Shown piece by piece: positions 1 to 7,037 of a stretch of 26,209 bases of DNA; within the stretch, counting starts at the first letter, position 1, and every line of letters starts with the position of its first letter. The stretch lies in assembly GCA_050741255.1 (NCBI GenBank), contig JBOIEQ010000054.1, forward strand, positions 1 to 26,209, in the 5' to 3' direction. A model generated the notes under the pieces. The model searched no databases. It saw only the letters and a list, made by a program, of their open reading frames with translations, and was not told where the DNA came from. Origin of the DNA: CAZXNF01 sp050741255. GTDB taxonomy: Bacteria; Pseudomonadota; Gammaproteobacteria; Burkholderiales; SG8-41. The position numbers and the translations under genes were made by a program.

Positions 1-2
1 GT

Positions 3-464
3 GCGGGTGGCGCCGGGGCGGCAGGCGCCGCGGGACCAGGGGCAGCCGGTGCAGGTGCGCGCGGCCCTGGCGCTGCGGGTGCTCCTGGAGCGGGGGCGGC
101 CGGGACGCCCGCCACGCGCAACGTCAACGCGGCGAACGTCAACTCGACCAACGTCAACTATTACGGCGGCGGTGGCGCCTATTACGGCGGATGCTGGGAC
201 TGCAACAACAACGCAGGTGCGGCGGCCGCCGGATTCGTCGTGGGTGCGGCAGTGGCGTCGGCGGCGGCCAAACCGGCCACGCCGCCACCCACCACCACGG
301 TCGTGGTCGTGCAGCCAGCGCCGGTCGCGGCGCTTCCGTGCTCGGCCACGGTCATCAACGCCGGCGGCACCACGTACCACCGCTGCGGCACGACGTATTA
401 CACGCAGGCGTACGCCAATGGCACGGTCACCTACGTCCACGTTGCGCCACCGCCCGGGTACTAG
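3..464 (+). CDS. Gly/Ala-rich exported protein, C-terminal part (5' end outside window)
   Basis: An open frame runs in from the left edge and stops with TAG at 462-464. Its start is not in the window. The visible part (153 residues) begins with a low-complexity Gly/Ala/Pro stretch of about 40 residues. An Asn-rich NVN repeat follows (NVNAANVNSTNVNYYGGGG), then a CWDC motif, a small hydrophobic Ala/Val segment, a Pro/Thr/Val linker and a C-terminal domain with two cysteines and a repeated tyrosine pattern (TTYHRCGTTYYTQAY). This composition resembles small secreted or surface proteins of proteobacteria that end in a YYRC-like domain, but I cannot name a family. The next gene begins 71 bp downstream on the same strand, so it is probably the first visible member of the envelope gene cluster. 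Reading frame confidence is good; function is unknown. Confidence 0.6.
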   Translation, partial: AGGAGAAGAAGPGAAGAGARGPGAAGAPGAGAAGTPATRNVNAANVNSTNVNYYGGGGAYYGGCWDCNNNAGAAAAGFVVGAAVASAAAKPATPPPTTTVVVVQPAPVAALPCSATVINAGGTTYHRCGTTYYTQAYANGTVTYVHVAPPPGY

Positions 465-535
465 CGAGCAACGAATTGCACGCGCCCGGGAAGCCGGTCC
501 GGCGCGGATCCAGCCACCCCGAACAGGAGAGAACC

Positions 536-847
536 ATGCCTACCCACATCCGCTTGAAAGCAACGGCAATAGCCCTGACCGTCGCGGCCGCGACCGCGGC
601 GCAGGCCCAGCCTCTACCCCAGACCCAGGCGTACCCCATGCTCGATCCGATCGCGAACAACGTCATCCAGAAATACCAGACGACGAGCTGCCAGCAACTG
701 GCCGCGGACAAGATGAAGCCGCCGACCGACATGCAGAAGCGCGCCATCCAGATGATGCGCCAGGACCCGCAGTTGCGCGCGGCGTTCCTCGACAGGGTTG
801 CCGCGCCGATTGCGGGCAAGCTGTTCGAGTGCGGCTTCATTCCCTGA
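536..847 (+). CDS. Small periplasmic protein with two cysteines, unknown function
   Basis: This encodes 103 residues. The ATG at 536 follows an AGGAGAG ribosome binding site at about 525-531. Residues 1-24 form a typical Sec signal peptide ending AQA, so the mature protein of about 79 residues is periplasmic. The mature part is predicted helical and has two cysteines, one in TTSCQQLA and one in LFECGFIP near the end. They could form a disulfide. Hypothetical proteins with this pattern (N-terminal SC-QL, C-terminal AAPIA-KLFECG-IP) are familiar from proteobacteria, but I know no assigned function. The gene sits between the Gly/Ala-rich protein and a DUF3313 gene whose ATG lies 46 bp downstream, consistent with one transcript. 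Confidence 0.8.
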   Translation: MPTHIRLKATAIALTVAAATAAQAQPLPQTQAYPMLDPIANNVIQKYQTTSCQQLAADKMKPPTDMQKRAIQMMRQDPQLRAAFLDRVAAPIAGKLFECGFIP

Positions 848-893
848 TCGTGCCGCAGCCACACGATCACCTCAATTCAACCAGGAGAGACTC

Positions 894-1571
894 ATGATTC
901 GATCGATCGCAGGAAAAGCAGCTTTGGCGGTTCTCGGCGCCGCGTTGGGCGCGGGTCTGGCGGGCAACGCCGCCGCGCAGGGCAAGGAATCCGGCTTTCT
1001 GAAGGATTACTCGCAGTTGAAGGTGGAGAAGGATCCGACGGGCGTGGAACGCCGCGTATGGGTCAGTCCCAAGTTCACCGGGGCGAACTACCAGAAGATC
1101 CTGCTTGATCCGATCGTGTTTTACCCCGAACCCCAGGCTAGCGAGCAGGTGTCGAAAGACACGCTGGCCAACATCATCAGTTACGCGAACAGGGCCATGA
1201 AAGAGGCGGTGGCGACGACCGTTCCCATGGACAACGGCCCGGGACCCGGTGTCGCGCGCGTGCGCGTGGCCTTTACGGCGGCCGGCGTGGCTGGCGCGGA
1301 TTTCAAGCCTTATCAGCTGGTTCCCGTCGCGCTGGTGTTCACCGTCGCGAAAAAGGCGTCCGGCAATGAAAAGGGCCAGGCTACGCTCCAGGTGGAATCG
1401 GAAATCACGGACAGCGTGACGGGCGAGACGCTCGCCCTGATCGTCCGCAGCGCCAAGGGCATCGAGGTCAAGGCCGGCCAGCCGCTTACCATGGCGGAGG
1501 CCCGGCCGCAGATCAACGCCTGGACAAACTCGGTGCGCCAGTCGCTCGACGCGCGCATGCGCAAAAAGTAA
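894..1571 (+). CDS. DUF3313 family periplasmic protein
   Basis: This encodes 225 residues. The ATG at 894 is preceded by a strong AGGAGAG site. The first 27 residues are a signal peptide (Ala-rich, ending AAAQ) with no lipobox cysteine, so this paralog should be soluble in the periplasm. The mature N-terminus has the DUF3313 signature SGFLKDYSQL, followed by the expected pattern of a YQKILLDPIVFYPE strand, a helical segment (LANIISYANRAMKEAV) and a GPGVARVRVAFT strand. DUF3313 proteins are uncharacterised, mostly envelope lipoproteins of proteobacteria. Two further DUF3313 genes lie at 3661 and 12626. Those two resemble each other far more than this one, which is shorter and diverged. An upstream in-frame extension to about 798 overlaps the previous gene and is unlikely. 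Confidence 0.85.
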   Translation: MIRSIAGKAALAVLGAALGAGLAGNAAAQGKESGFLKDYSQLKVEKDPTGVERRVWVSPKFTGANYQKILLDPIVFYPEPQASEQVSKDTLANIISYANRAMKEAVATTVPMDNGPGPGVARVRVAFTAAGVAGADFKPYQLVPVALVFTVAKKASGNEKGQATLQVESEITDSVTGETLALIVRSAKGIEVKAGQPLTMAEARPQINAWTNSVRQSLDARMRKK

Positions 1572-1614
1572 CGAGCCACCCGATTCCAGCCGACATTTTT
1601 ATCCCGGAGACATC

Positions 1615-2091
1615 ATGAAACGACTGATTTTGATTGCGCTGTGCGCCGCGTTCTCTGCGGCGGGGCCCGCTACTGCCCAGGACAAGGGGGCCGACACCAA
1701 CATGCAGATCCTGCGCGACAAGGTGAAAGCCGACAAGAAAGTCGTCGTCGCCGCGAACATGGAGCTGGCGGACGCGGAAGGGAAGAAATTCTGGCCGGTC
1801 TACGACCATTACCAGAAGGATCTGCAAGGCGTGAATGAAAGACTGGGCGCGCTGATCGTCAACTACGCGGACGTGTACAAGAAGGGTGCCGTGTCCAACG
1901 AGGCCGCGCAGAAGCTGATCCACGAATCCGTCGCACTCGACCAGGCGGAGCTCAAGCTCAAGCAGACCTACGCGCCGCAGTTCGTGAAAGCGGTGGGGGC
2001 CGTTAAAGCAGCCCGTTACCTGCAGATCGAGAACAAGATCAGGGCCGTCATCAAATACGAACTGGCGAAGGAGATTCCGCTCGTGCAGTAG
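1615..2091 (+). CDS. Periplasmic helical protein (Spy/LTXXQ-like), unknown function
   Basis: This encodes 158 residues, with an ATG at 1615 behind a CCCGGAGAC site. Residues 1-22 are a signal peptide (MKRLILIALCAAFSAAG, ending TAQ). The mature protein is almost entirely charged alpha helix, with no cysteines. It has a central FWPVYDHYQKDLQ segment and a C-terminal AARYLQIENKIRAVIKYELA helix. This end pattern (ARYLQ-E-K-) recurs in a group of small periplasmic proteins that resemble Spy/CpxP helical chaperone-like proteins. The assignment is by pattern only. It lies 43 bp after the DUF3313 gene and 49 bp before the patatin lipoprotein on the same strand, so cotranscription is likely. A stress-related or chaperone role is an inference. 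Confidence 0.8.
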   Translation: MKRLILIALCAAFSAAGPATAQDKGADTNMQILRDKVKADKKVVVAANMELADAEGKKFWPVYDHYQKDLQGVNERLGALIVNYADVYKKGAVSNEAAQKLIHESVALDQAELKLKQTYAPQFVKAVGAVKAARYLQIENKIRAVIKYELAKEIPLVQ

Positions 2092-2140
2092 CGGACGGCT
2101 GGCGGGCCGGCTGTCCGGCGCGCCGATCGTATTCAGAAAA

Positions 2141-3619
2141 ATGGGCATGACGATGAGTGTCAATACGGCGAACCGTGTCTGGCGTTCGGCGCTGCTGGCG
2201 CTGATTGCGGCCGTGCTGTCGGGCTGCGCGTCGCGCCCCATCAACGAACCGATTACGAAGGTCGATCCCCGCAGCGGCTATCGCCTCGCCACGCAGGTGA
2301 TGAAGGTCAGGGACAACGATTCGGAAACCCTGTTCGTACTGGCCTTCTCCGGCGGCGGCACGCGCGCTGCCGCCTTTGCGTACGGCGTGCTTGAGGAATT
2401 GCGCCAGACGCCGGTCATTGCGCCCGGCGGCAAGCGCACGCTGCTGGACGAGGTCGATGTCATTACGGGTGTATCGGGCGGGAGTTTCACGGCGCTGGCG
2501 TATTCGCTGTACGGAGACCGCCTGTTCGCCGAATATGAAGAACGGTTTCTCAAGCGCAACGTGCAGGGCGCGCTGGTCTCGCGCACGCTCAATCCATTCA
2601 ACTGGCCGTCCATCATGGGCGGCAGCGCGGGACGCTCCGAACTGGCGGCGGAGTACTACGACGAAATACTGTTCCAGGGCGCCACGTTCAACGATCTCAT
2701 CGGCAAACCGGGGCCCATTGCGATCGCGGTCGCGACGGATGTCGTGACCGGCGCGCGGTTCCCCTTCCTGCAGGACACCTTCGATCCCATCTGCTCGGAT
2801 GTCGGCACGGTGCGCCTGTCGCGGGCCGCCGCCGCCTCCTCCTCGGTCCCGGTCGTGCTCTCGCCACTGACGTTCAACAATTACGGCGGCACGTGCGGTT
2901 ACGCGATTCCGTCCTGGGCGAAGGAAGTGCTGGCGAAGGACGACTCGCGCAAGGAAGCGGAACGGGTGCGCCGGCGCATCCAGGAGATCCTTGACCTGGA
3001 GGACGGCAAGCAGCGGCCGTACATCCACCTCATCGACGGTGGTGTGTCGGACAATCTGGCGACGAGACCCGTTCTGGAAATGCTGGTGACGGCTGGCGCG
3101 ACGAAAGTCCTGCGAGAGACGGTCCTGCGCAATACCAAACGGATCGCCATCATCGTCGTCAACGCGCGTTCCGCGCCGGCGGTGGACTGGAACCTCAAGG
3201 AAGCGCCGCCGGGCATGGTGGCCCAGTTGTTCCAGTCGGCCAGCGTGCCCATCGACCGGTATTCCTACGAGTCGGTTGAACTGGTCAAGGACATCGTGGC
3301 GCGCTGGAACACGGAGCGCGAGCTGGCGGTGGCGCAGGCGCGTCTGAAAGGCATGACCGAGGCTGCGGCGGAGGCGAGTGTGCGGCGGCTGGACCTGTTC
3401 GCGGTGGACATCGGCTTCGAGGCGATCGCCGATCCGAAGGAAAGACACTACTTCGAGGAACTGCCAACGAGCTTCGTGCTGCCGCCGGATGCGGTTGACC
3501 GGCTGCGCGCGGTGGCGGGCAGGCTGATGCGCGACTCGCCGCGTTACCAGGAGCTTTTGCGCGAACTGAAAGCGGAAGCCCCGCAAAAGCCCGCTGCCGC
3601 CCTCTCGCAGGCGGATTGA
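2141..3619 (+). CDS. Patatin-like phospholipase lipoprotein
   Basis: This encodes 492 residues. A lipoprotein signal peptide ends in the lipobox LSGC (Cys29), so the enzyme is predicted to be membrane-anchored in the envelope. The patatin fold signatures are all present: the oxyanion loop FSGGGTRAAAFAYGVLEEL (about residues 69-87), the nucleophile elbow GVSGGS with Ser112, and the catalytic aspartate in IDGGVSDN (Asp299). The family hydrolyses acyl ester bonds of phospholipids or other lipids with a Ser-Asp dyad. The C-terminal third (about residues 340-492) is helical and lacks a recognisable extra domain. There is no beta-barrel domain, unlike PlpD. Three in-frame ATGs (2141, 2147, 2153) have only weak ribosome binding sites; the first is used here. 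The lipobox is the same in all. The gene sits between a periplasmic helical protein and a DUF3313 lipoprotein. Confidence 0.88.
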   Translation: MGMTMSVNTANRVWRSALLALIAAVLSGCASRPINEPITKVDPRSGYRLATQVMKVRDNDSETLFVLAFSGGGTRAAAFAYGVLEELRQTPVIAPGGKRTLLDEVDVITGVSGGSFTALAYSLYGDRLFAEYEERFLKRNVQGALVSRTLNPFNWPSIMGGSAGRSELAAEYYDEILFQGATFNDLIGKPGPIAIAVATDVVTGARFPFLQDTFDPICSDVGTVRLSRAAAASSSVPVVLSPLTFNNYGGTCGYAIPSWAKEVLAKDDSRKEAERVRRRIQEILDLEDGKQRPYIHLIDGGVSDNLATRPVLEMLVTAGATKVLRETVLRNTKRIAIIVVNARSAPAVDWNLKEAPPGMVAQLFQSASVPIDRYSYESVELVKDIVARWNTERELAVAQARLKGMTEAAAEASVRRLDLFAVDIGFEAIADPKERHYFEELPTSFVLPPDAVDRLRAVAGRLMRDSPRYQELLRELKAEAPQKPAAALSQAD

Positions 3620-3660
3620 ACAACACGAACCCACCACAATGATGCAATCAGGGAGAGAAA

Positions 3661-4509
3661 ATGATGTCAACGACCGGGCGTAGTTCAGGAATGGCCGCAT
3701 GGGCCGCAACGGTCCGGCGCGCCGCCTGTTCCGGCATGCTTGCGGGCACAGTGCTCGTGACCGGCTGCGCGGACATGATGGGCAAGGGCGCTAATGTCAC
3801 CGCGAGCGATCCAACGCGGATCACGAAGTCGGGCTTCCTCAGCGACTATGGACGCCTGGAGAAGGCGCCGGCGGGCGACGGCGCGGTGTGCTGGCGCCAG
3901 CCCGACCTTGTGGACCTCAAGGCCTACGACAAGGTACTGATCAACCGCATCGTGGTGAGCATCAAGCCGGACCAGTCCGGCGGGGTCGATCCGACCGATC
4001 TCAAGGTGCTGGTCGATTACTTCCACGGCGCCCTGGCCGCGGCCCTCAAGCCGAACTGGCAGGTCGTGGAACAGCCGGGCCCAGGCGTGATCGTGATCCG
4101 CATCGCGCTCACCAATCTCGTGCCGACGCAGACGACGCGCAGCATGATCGGCACCGCGATCCCCTACGGCTTTGTGGCGGAAGCGGGTTCCGGCGTGGCC
4201 TCCGGCCGGCCGGCGGGTTCGACGCCGTATCTGGGCGAGACCGGCGTGGAGATCCAGTTTCTCGATGGCGCCAGCAGCGCGATCCTGGCCGAGTGCGCGG
4301 ATTCCCAGATCGGCCGCAAGTACGCGGCGGACGTCGATGCGGGGGCGAGCGGTGCCACGCAGGCCTGGATCAACGGCTACATGAATTCGTTCCAGACCTG
4401 GGCCTACGCGCAGAACGCCTTCGACAAGTGGTCGAAACAGATCGCGGACCGCTTTGCCGTGCTGCGCGGCCTCAAGCCGGCGCCCGCGCCCAAGCCGCCC
4501 GCGAAGTAA
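3661..4509 (+). CDS. DUF3313 family lipoprotein
   Basis: This encodes 282 residues. The ATG at 3661 follows an AGGGAGAG site. A long n-region leads into a lipobox VTGC (Cys36), predicting a lipoprotein. The DUF3313 signature TKSGFLSDYGRL follows, then YDKVLINRIVVSI, a helical DLKVLVDYFHGALAAAL segment, PGPGVIVIRIALTNLVP and the conserved GRKYAADV region. The C-terminus is Pro/Lys-rich (PAPAPKPPAK). It is closely related along its whole length to the protein encoded at 12626-13486, sharing for instance GYMNSFQ and NAFDKWS. It is more distant from the DUF3313 protein at 894. It follows the patatin lipoprotein by 41 bp. The molecular function of the family is unknown. The context suggests an envelope role with the lipase and the outer-membrane protein that follows. 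Confidence 0.88.
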   Translation: MMSTTGRSSGMAAWAATVRRAACSGMLAGTVLVTGCADMMGKGANVTASDPTRITKSGFLSDYGRLEKAPAGDGAVCWRQPDLVDLKAYDKVLINRIVVSIKPDQSGGVDPTDLKVLVDYFHGALAAALKPNWQVVEQPGPGVIVIRIALTNLVPTQTTRSMIGTAIPYGFVAEAGSGVASGRPAGSTPYLGETGVEIQFLDGASSAILAECADSQIGRKYAADVDAGASGATQAWINGYMNSFQTWAYAQNAFDKWSKQIADRFAVLRGLKPAPAPKPPAK

Positions 4510-4579
4510 GAACTGCGTGGCGGGTCAATGAGCGCAACGGCGTTCCTTGACCCGGTTTTCAGGCTATCCTGAGGATGAC

Positions 4580-5506
4580 ATGCGCAATTCCGACCCTGCA
4601 GCGGGTTTCGCCCGTTTCCTTCTCTTCCTGATCCTGGCGGCCGGGACGGGGGCCGCGCGCGCGCAGGACATCGAGCCCCGCTCGTTTTCCAACGCGCCGG
4701 TCGGCGTCAATTTCGTGATCGCGGGCTACGCGCACACCACCGGGAGCCTGCCGGCCTCGTCACTGCCGATCAGCAACTCCAACATCAATACGGACAGCGC
4801 GGTAGTCGTCTATGCGCGCGTGATCGAGTTGTGGGGACAATCCGCCAAGCTCTCCGCGATCGTCCCGTACACCTGGCTGAGCGGTTCCGCGCAGTTCGCC
4901 GGGCAGCCCATCGAGCGCGAGGTCAACGGCCTGGCGGACCCCATCTTCCGCCTGTCCACGAACCTGTACGGCGCGCCGGCGCTGAGCGTAAAGGAATTCG
5001 CGCAGTACCAGCAGGACCTGATCGTGGGCGCGAACCTGACGGTGGTTGCGCCGATGGGCCAGTACGATTCCACCAAGCTCGTCAACATCGGCAACAATGT
5101 GTGGTCATTTACGCCGCAGGTGGGCGCGTCGAAGGCGCTCGGCCAGTGGACGCTGGAACTCTCCGCCAGCGCCACTTTCTACACGGACAACAATGACTTC
5201 TTCAACGGCAAGAAGAAGTCGCAGGACGTGCTGTACGGCGGGCAGGGGCACGTCATCTACGGCTTCAAGAACGGCATCTGGGGTTCGCTGGACGCCACCT
5301 GGTTTTCGGGCGGTCGCAGTACCGTGAACGGGGTGCTGAACAACGACCTGCAGCAGAACTGGCGCCTCGGCGGGACCGTGGCCTTCCCTGTGGACCGCAA
5401 CAATTCGATCAAGCTGTACGCGAGCAGCGGGGTGTCGGCCCGCACCGGCAACAACTACGACCTGATCGGCATCGGGTGGCAGTACCGCTGGGGCGGCGGG
5501 CTCTGA
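4580..5506 (+). CDS. Outer-membrane beta-barrel protein (MetA-pathway/phenol-degradation transporter type)
   Basis: This encodes 308 residues from the ATG at 4580, which has GAGG five bases upstream. A longer frame would need a TTG at 4547. The signal peptide ends AARAQ at about residue 29. The mature protein alternates hydrophobic and polar residues in about a dozen strands separated by polar turns and ends in an amphipathic strand (IGIGWQYRWGGGL). Features such as SAKLSAIVPYTWL, LIVGANLTVVAPMGQYD and NIGNNVWSFTPQVG match the family annotated as transporter or phenol-degradation MetA-pathway outer-membrane protein (PF13557 type). These are thought to be channels for small hydrophobic or aromatic molecules, but most are uncharacterised. 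It closes the + strand envelope cluster. I see no strong terminator after it. Confidence 0.82.
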   Translation: MRNSDPAAGFARFLLFLILAAGTGAARAQDIEPRSFSNAPVGVNFVIAGYAHTTGSLPASSLPISNSNINTDSAVVVYARVIELWGQSAKLSAIVPYTWLSGSAQFAGQPIEREVNGLADPIFRLSTNLYGAPALSVKEFAQYQQDLIVGANLTVVAPMGQYDSTKLVNIGNNVWSFTPQVGASKALGQWTLELSASATFYTDNNDFFNGKKKSQDVLYGGQGHVIYGFKNGIWGSLDATWFSGGRSTVNGVLNNDLQQNWRLGGTVAFPVDRNNSIKLYASSGVSARTGNNYDLIGIGWQYRWGGGL

Positions 5507-5668
5507 CGCCGCACGGTCAGCCGCCATCGGCCGCGTCCTTGTCTTCAGGCAACGCACGGCACGACCTGAAGGTGACTCTCGCGCACTGCTGGTGAACACG
5601 TGGCCTGCCGTCGGCTGGATGCGCCGCAGAACCTTGGCCGCCAAGTGGAAGATGGGGCCGACGACGGC

Positions 5669-5695
5669 TTGACGTTTAACGTTATGCGTTATACT
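5669..5695 (+). promoter_or_regulatory. Candidate higBA promoter with overlapping palindromic operator
   Basis: A TTGACG (-35) lies at 5669-5674 and a TATACT (-10) at 5690-5695, with a rather short spacer of 15 bp. Within the spacer and -10 is the inverted repeat TAACG-N5-CGTTA (5677-5691). Its left part TAACGTTA (5677-5684) is also a perfect 8-bp palindrome. The GTG start of the toxin is only 9 bp after the -10, so translation would start close to the transcript end. HigA-type antitoxins commonly bind palindromes over their own promoter; this arrangement fits autoregulation. Confidence 0.55.
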
Positions 5696-5703
5696 CTGCC
5701 GGC

Positions 5704-5982
5704 GTGATCAGGACCTTCCGCTGCGCCGATACGCAAGCGTTGTTCGAGACCGGGAAGTGCAAGCGGTTCTCGGGCTTTTCGATCGTGGCTACGCGCAAAC
5801 TGGCGCAACTGGACGCGGCAGAAACCCTGGAGTTTCTGCGGTCGCCGCCGGGCAACCGGCTTGAGGCCTTGCGCGGCAGCCGCGTTGGGCAGCACAGCAT
5901 TCGCGTAAACGATCAGTTCCGCGTGTGTTTTCGCTGGACGGCGGCGGGCGCGGAAGATGTCGAGATCGTTGACTACCACTGA
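5704..5982 (+). CDS. higB: HigB-type toxin of a type II toxin-antitoxin system
   Basis: This encodes 92 residues from a GTG start (MIRTFRCADTQALFETGK). The full length matches the RelE-superfamily HigB toxins, ribosome-dependent mRNA endonucleases. Visible family landmarks are the N-terminal SF--ADTQALFETGK segment, the KLAQLDAA helix, the GNRLEALRGSRVGQHSIRVND core, and the RVCFRWT strand with the C-terminal VEIVDYH. The C-terminal histidine and the core arginines are the positions usually implicated in activity. The toxin gene precedes the antitoxin gene, the hallmark order of higBA, with a 12-bp gap. It should be expressed from the operator-containing promoter just upstream. Toxicity is inferred, not shown by sequence. 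Confidence 0.92.
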   Translation: MIRTFRCADTQALFETGKCKRFSGFSIVATRKLAQLDAAETLEFLRSPPGNRLEALRGSRVGQHSIRVNDQFRVCFRWTAAGAEDVEIVDYH

Positions 5983-5994
5983 GGGAGAACTGCG

Positions 5995-6294
5995 ATGGTT
6001 AAAAACGGCATGCGGCCGGTTCATCCTGGCGAAGTCCTGCGCGAGGATTATCTGCTTCCGCTCGGGGTCAGCGCCAATGCGCTGGCGAAGGCCCTGAACG
6101 TCCCCACGCCACGGATCAACGACATCGTTCGCGAACGGCGCGGTGTCAGCGCCGATACCGCCATGCGGCTTGCCCGCTACTTCGGTGGCGATGCGCGTTC
6201 CTGGCTGAACCTTCAGGCCGCTTACGACCTGCGCGTGGCCGAGATCGGCAATGCGAAGCGCATTGAGCGAGAGATTGCTCCGGCGGTAGCGTGA
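5995..6294 (+). CDS. higA: HigA-type antitoxin, XRE-family DNA-binding protein
   Basis: This encodes 99 residues. The ATG at 5995 follows a GAGGGAG site; an ATG at 6010 is also possible. The sequence MRPVHPGEVLREDYLLPLG is the typical HigA N-terminus. A helix-turn-helix follows at about residues 25-55 (VSANALAKALNVPTPRINDI), then the conserved SADTAMRLARYFGGDARSWLNLQ stretch. It should neutralise the HigB toxin and repress the shared promoter, probably at the TAACG palindrome at 5677-5691. A hairpin with a short T run lies directly downstream at 6308-6339. Confidence 0.93.
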   Translation: MVKNGMRPVHPGEVLREDYLLPLGVSANALAKALNVPTPRINDIVRERRGVSADTAMRLARYFGGDARSWLNLQAAYDLRVAEIGNAKRIEREIAPAVA

Positions 6295-6307
6295 AAGTCC
6301 TGGCGCG

Positions 6308-6339
6308 CAGGCCAGGGCAGCTCCCCTGGAGCCTGTTTT
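6308..6339 (+). terminator. Probable rho-independent terminator of higBA
   Basis: CAGGC-CAGGG (6308-6317) pairs with CCCTG (6324-6328) and GCCTG (6331-6335) across a 2-nt bulge. TTTT follows at 6336-6339. The hairpin lies 14 bp after the higA stop codon and between convergent genes. The T run is short, so the call is moderate. Confidence 0.5.
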
Positions 6340-6354
6340 GGACGTCCATAACAG

Positions 6355-6885
6355 CTAGCCAGCGCCCGCCGCGTCCTTGATCTTCTGGCAGCGCGCGACG
6401 AGATCCACCAGCACGCTGCCCGACCAGCCGAAGGTGAACAGGCCGGAGATGGCGATGATGGGCGCGAGCATCCGCCAGCCCGCCGGCAGGATCATCGAGC
6501 CGTAGCCGACGGTGGTGTAGGTATTGCCCGCGAAGAAACCCGCGGCGCGCCAGTCGGACACCAGCCCGGAATACACCAGCGCCGCCGTCCACAGAAAGAT
6601 CTCCAGCAGGTGCAGGCTGAGCAGCAGGAACACCGTGCCGCTCATCAGCAGGTCGGCGCGCCAGCGGGTCGGCCGCGCAAGAATCCGCACCGACCAGAGC
6701 ACGACATGGTTGGTCACCGAGCGCACGCCCGCGGCGTGCACCAGGATGATGAACATGAGCATGCCGGCGCCGAAAAACAGGTCGGCGGCGGGCATGACCT
6801 GCTCCAGATGCTGGAACAGCGGCAATTGCGCGATCTCGCCCGGCACGGCTTCGAGGCGGCTGACGTCATTCTGGATGTTTGCCAT
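6355..6885 (-). CDS. Ion-channel domain membrane protein (K+ channel-like)
   Basis: This encodes 176 residues from the ATG at 6885, read leftwards to a TAG at 6357-6355. The protein has three hydrophobic segments: about residues 34-52 (FFGAGMLMFIILVHAAG), 79-107 (LLMSGTVFLLLSLHLLEIFL) and 138-164. Between the second and third lies a pore loop carrying the K+ selectivity filter TVGYG (125-129). This is the two-helix-plus-pore ion channel unit (PF07885 type) with one extra N-terminal helix. No ligand-binding (RCK) domain is attached. In-frame upstream codons exist up to 7008, but they overlap the divergent phosphatase gene and no better start is evident. The ribosome binding site is weak. Related proteins of this size in proteobacteria are annotated as two-TM ion channels. 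Ion selectivity for K+ is inferred from the filter. Confidence 0.85.
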   Translation of the reverse strand: MANIQNDVSRLEAVPGEIAQLPLFQHLEQVMPAADLFFGAGMLMFIILVHAAGVRSVTNHVVLWSVRILARPTRWRADLLMSGTVFLLLSLHLLEIFLWTAALVYSGLVSDWRAAGFFAGNTYTTVGYGSMILPAGWRMLAPIIAISGLFTFGWSGSVLVDLVARCQKIKDAAGAG

Positions 6886-7037
6886 GCGAAGGTGTGGAAG
6901 CCGGGTGAGGACAGTGTCGTCGACTTCCGCGGGAATCAAAACTTTGCGGAGGCCTGTGCGGGGAAGGCATGCCGGGCACGCATTCCAAAGTAATATACCC
7001 CATCGCACCGTTCCTCCCCGCTATCCGGGCAGGAGCG

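Noticed and set aside
2051..3709. A 552-residue open frame on the - strand
   Set aside because: It is antisense to the patatin lipoprotein gene, which has clear motifs. Its product is Arg/His/Asp-rich without family features, as expected for a shadow frame in GC-rich DNA.
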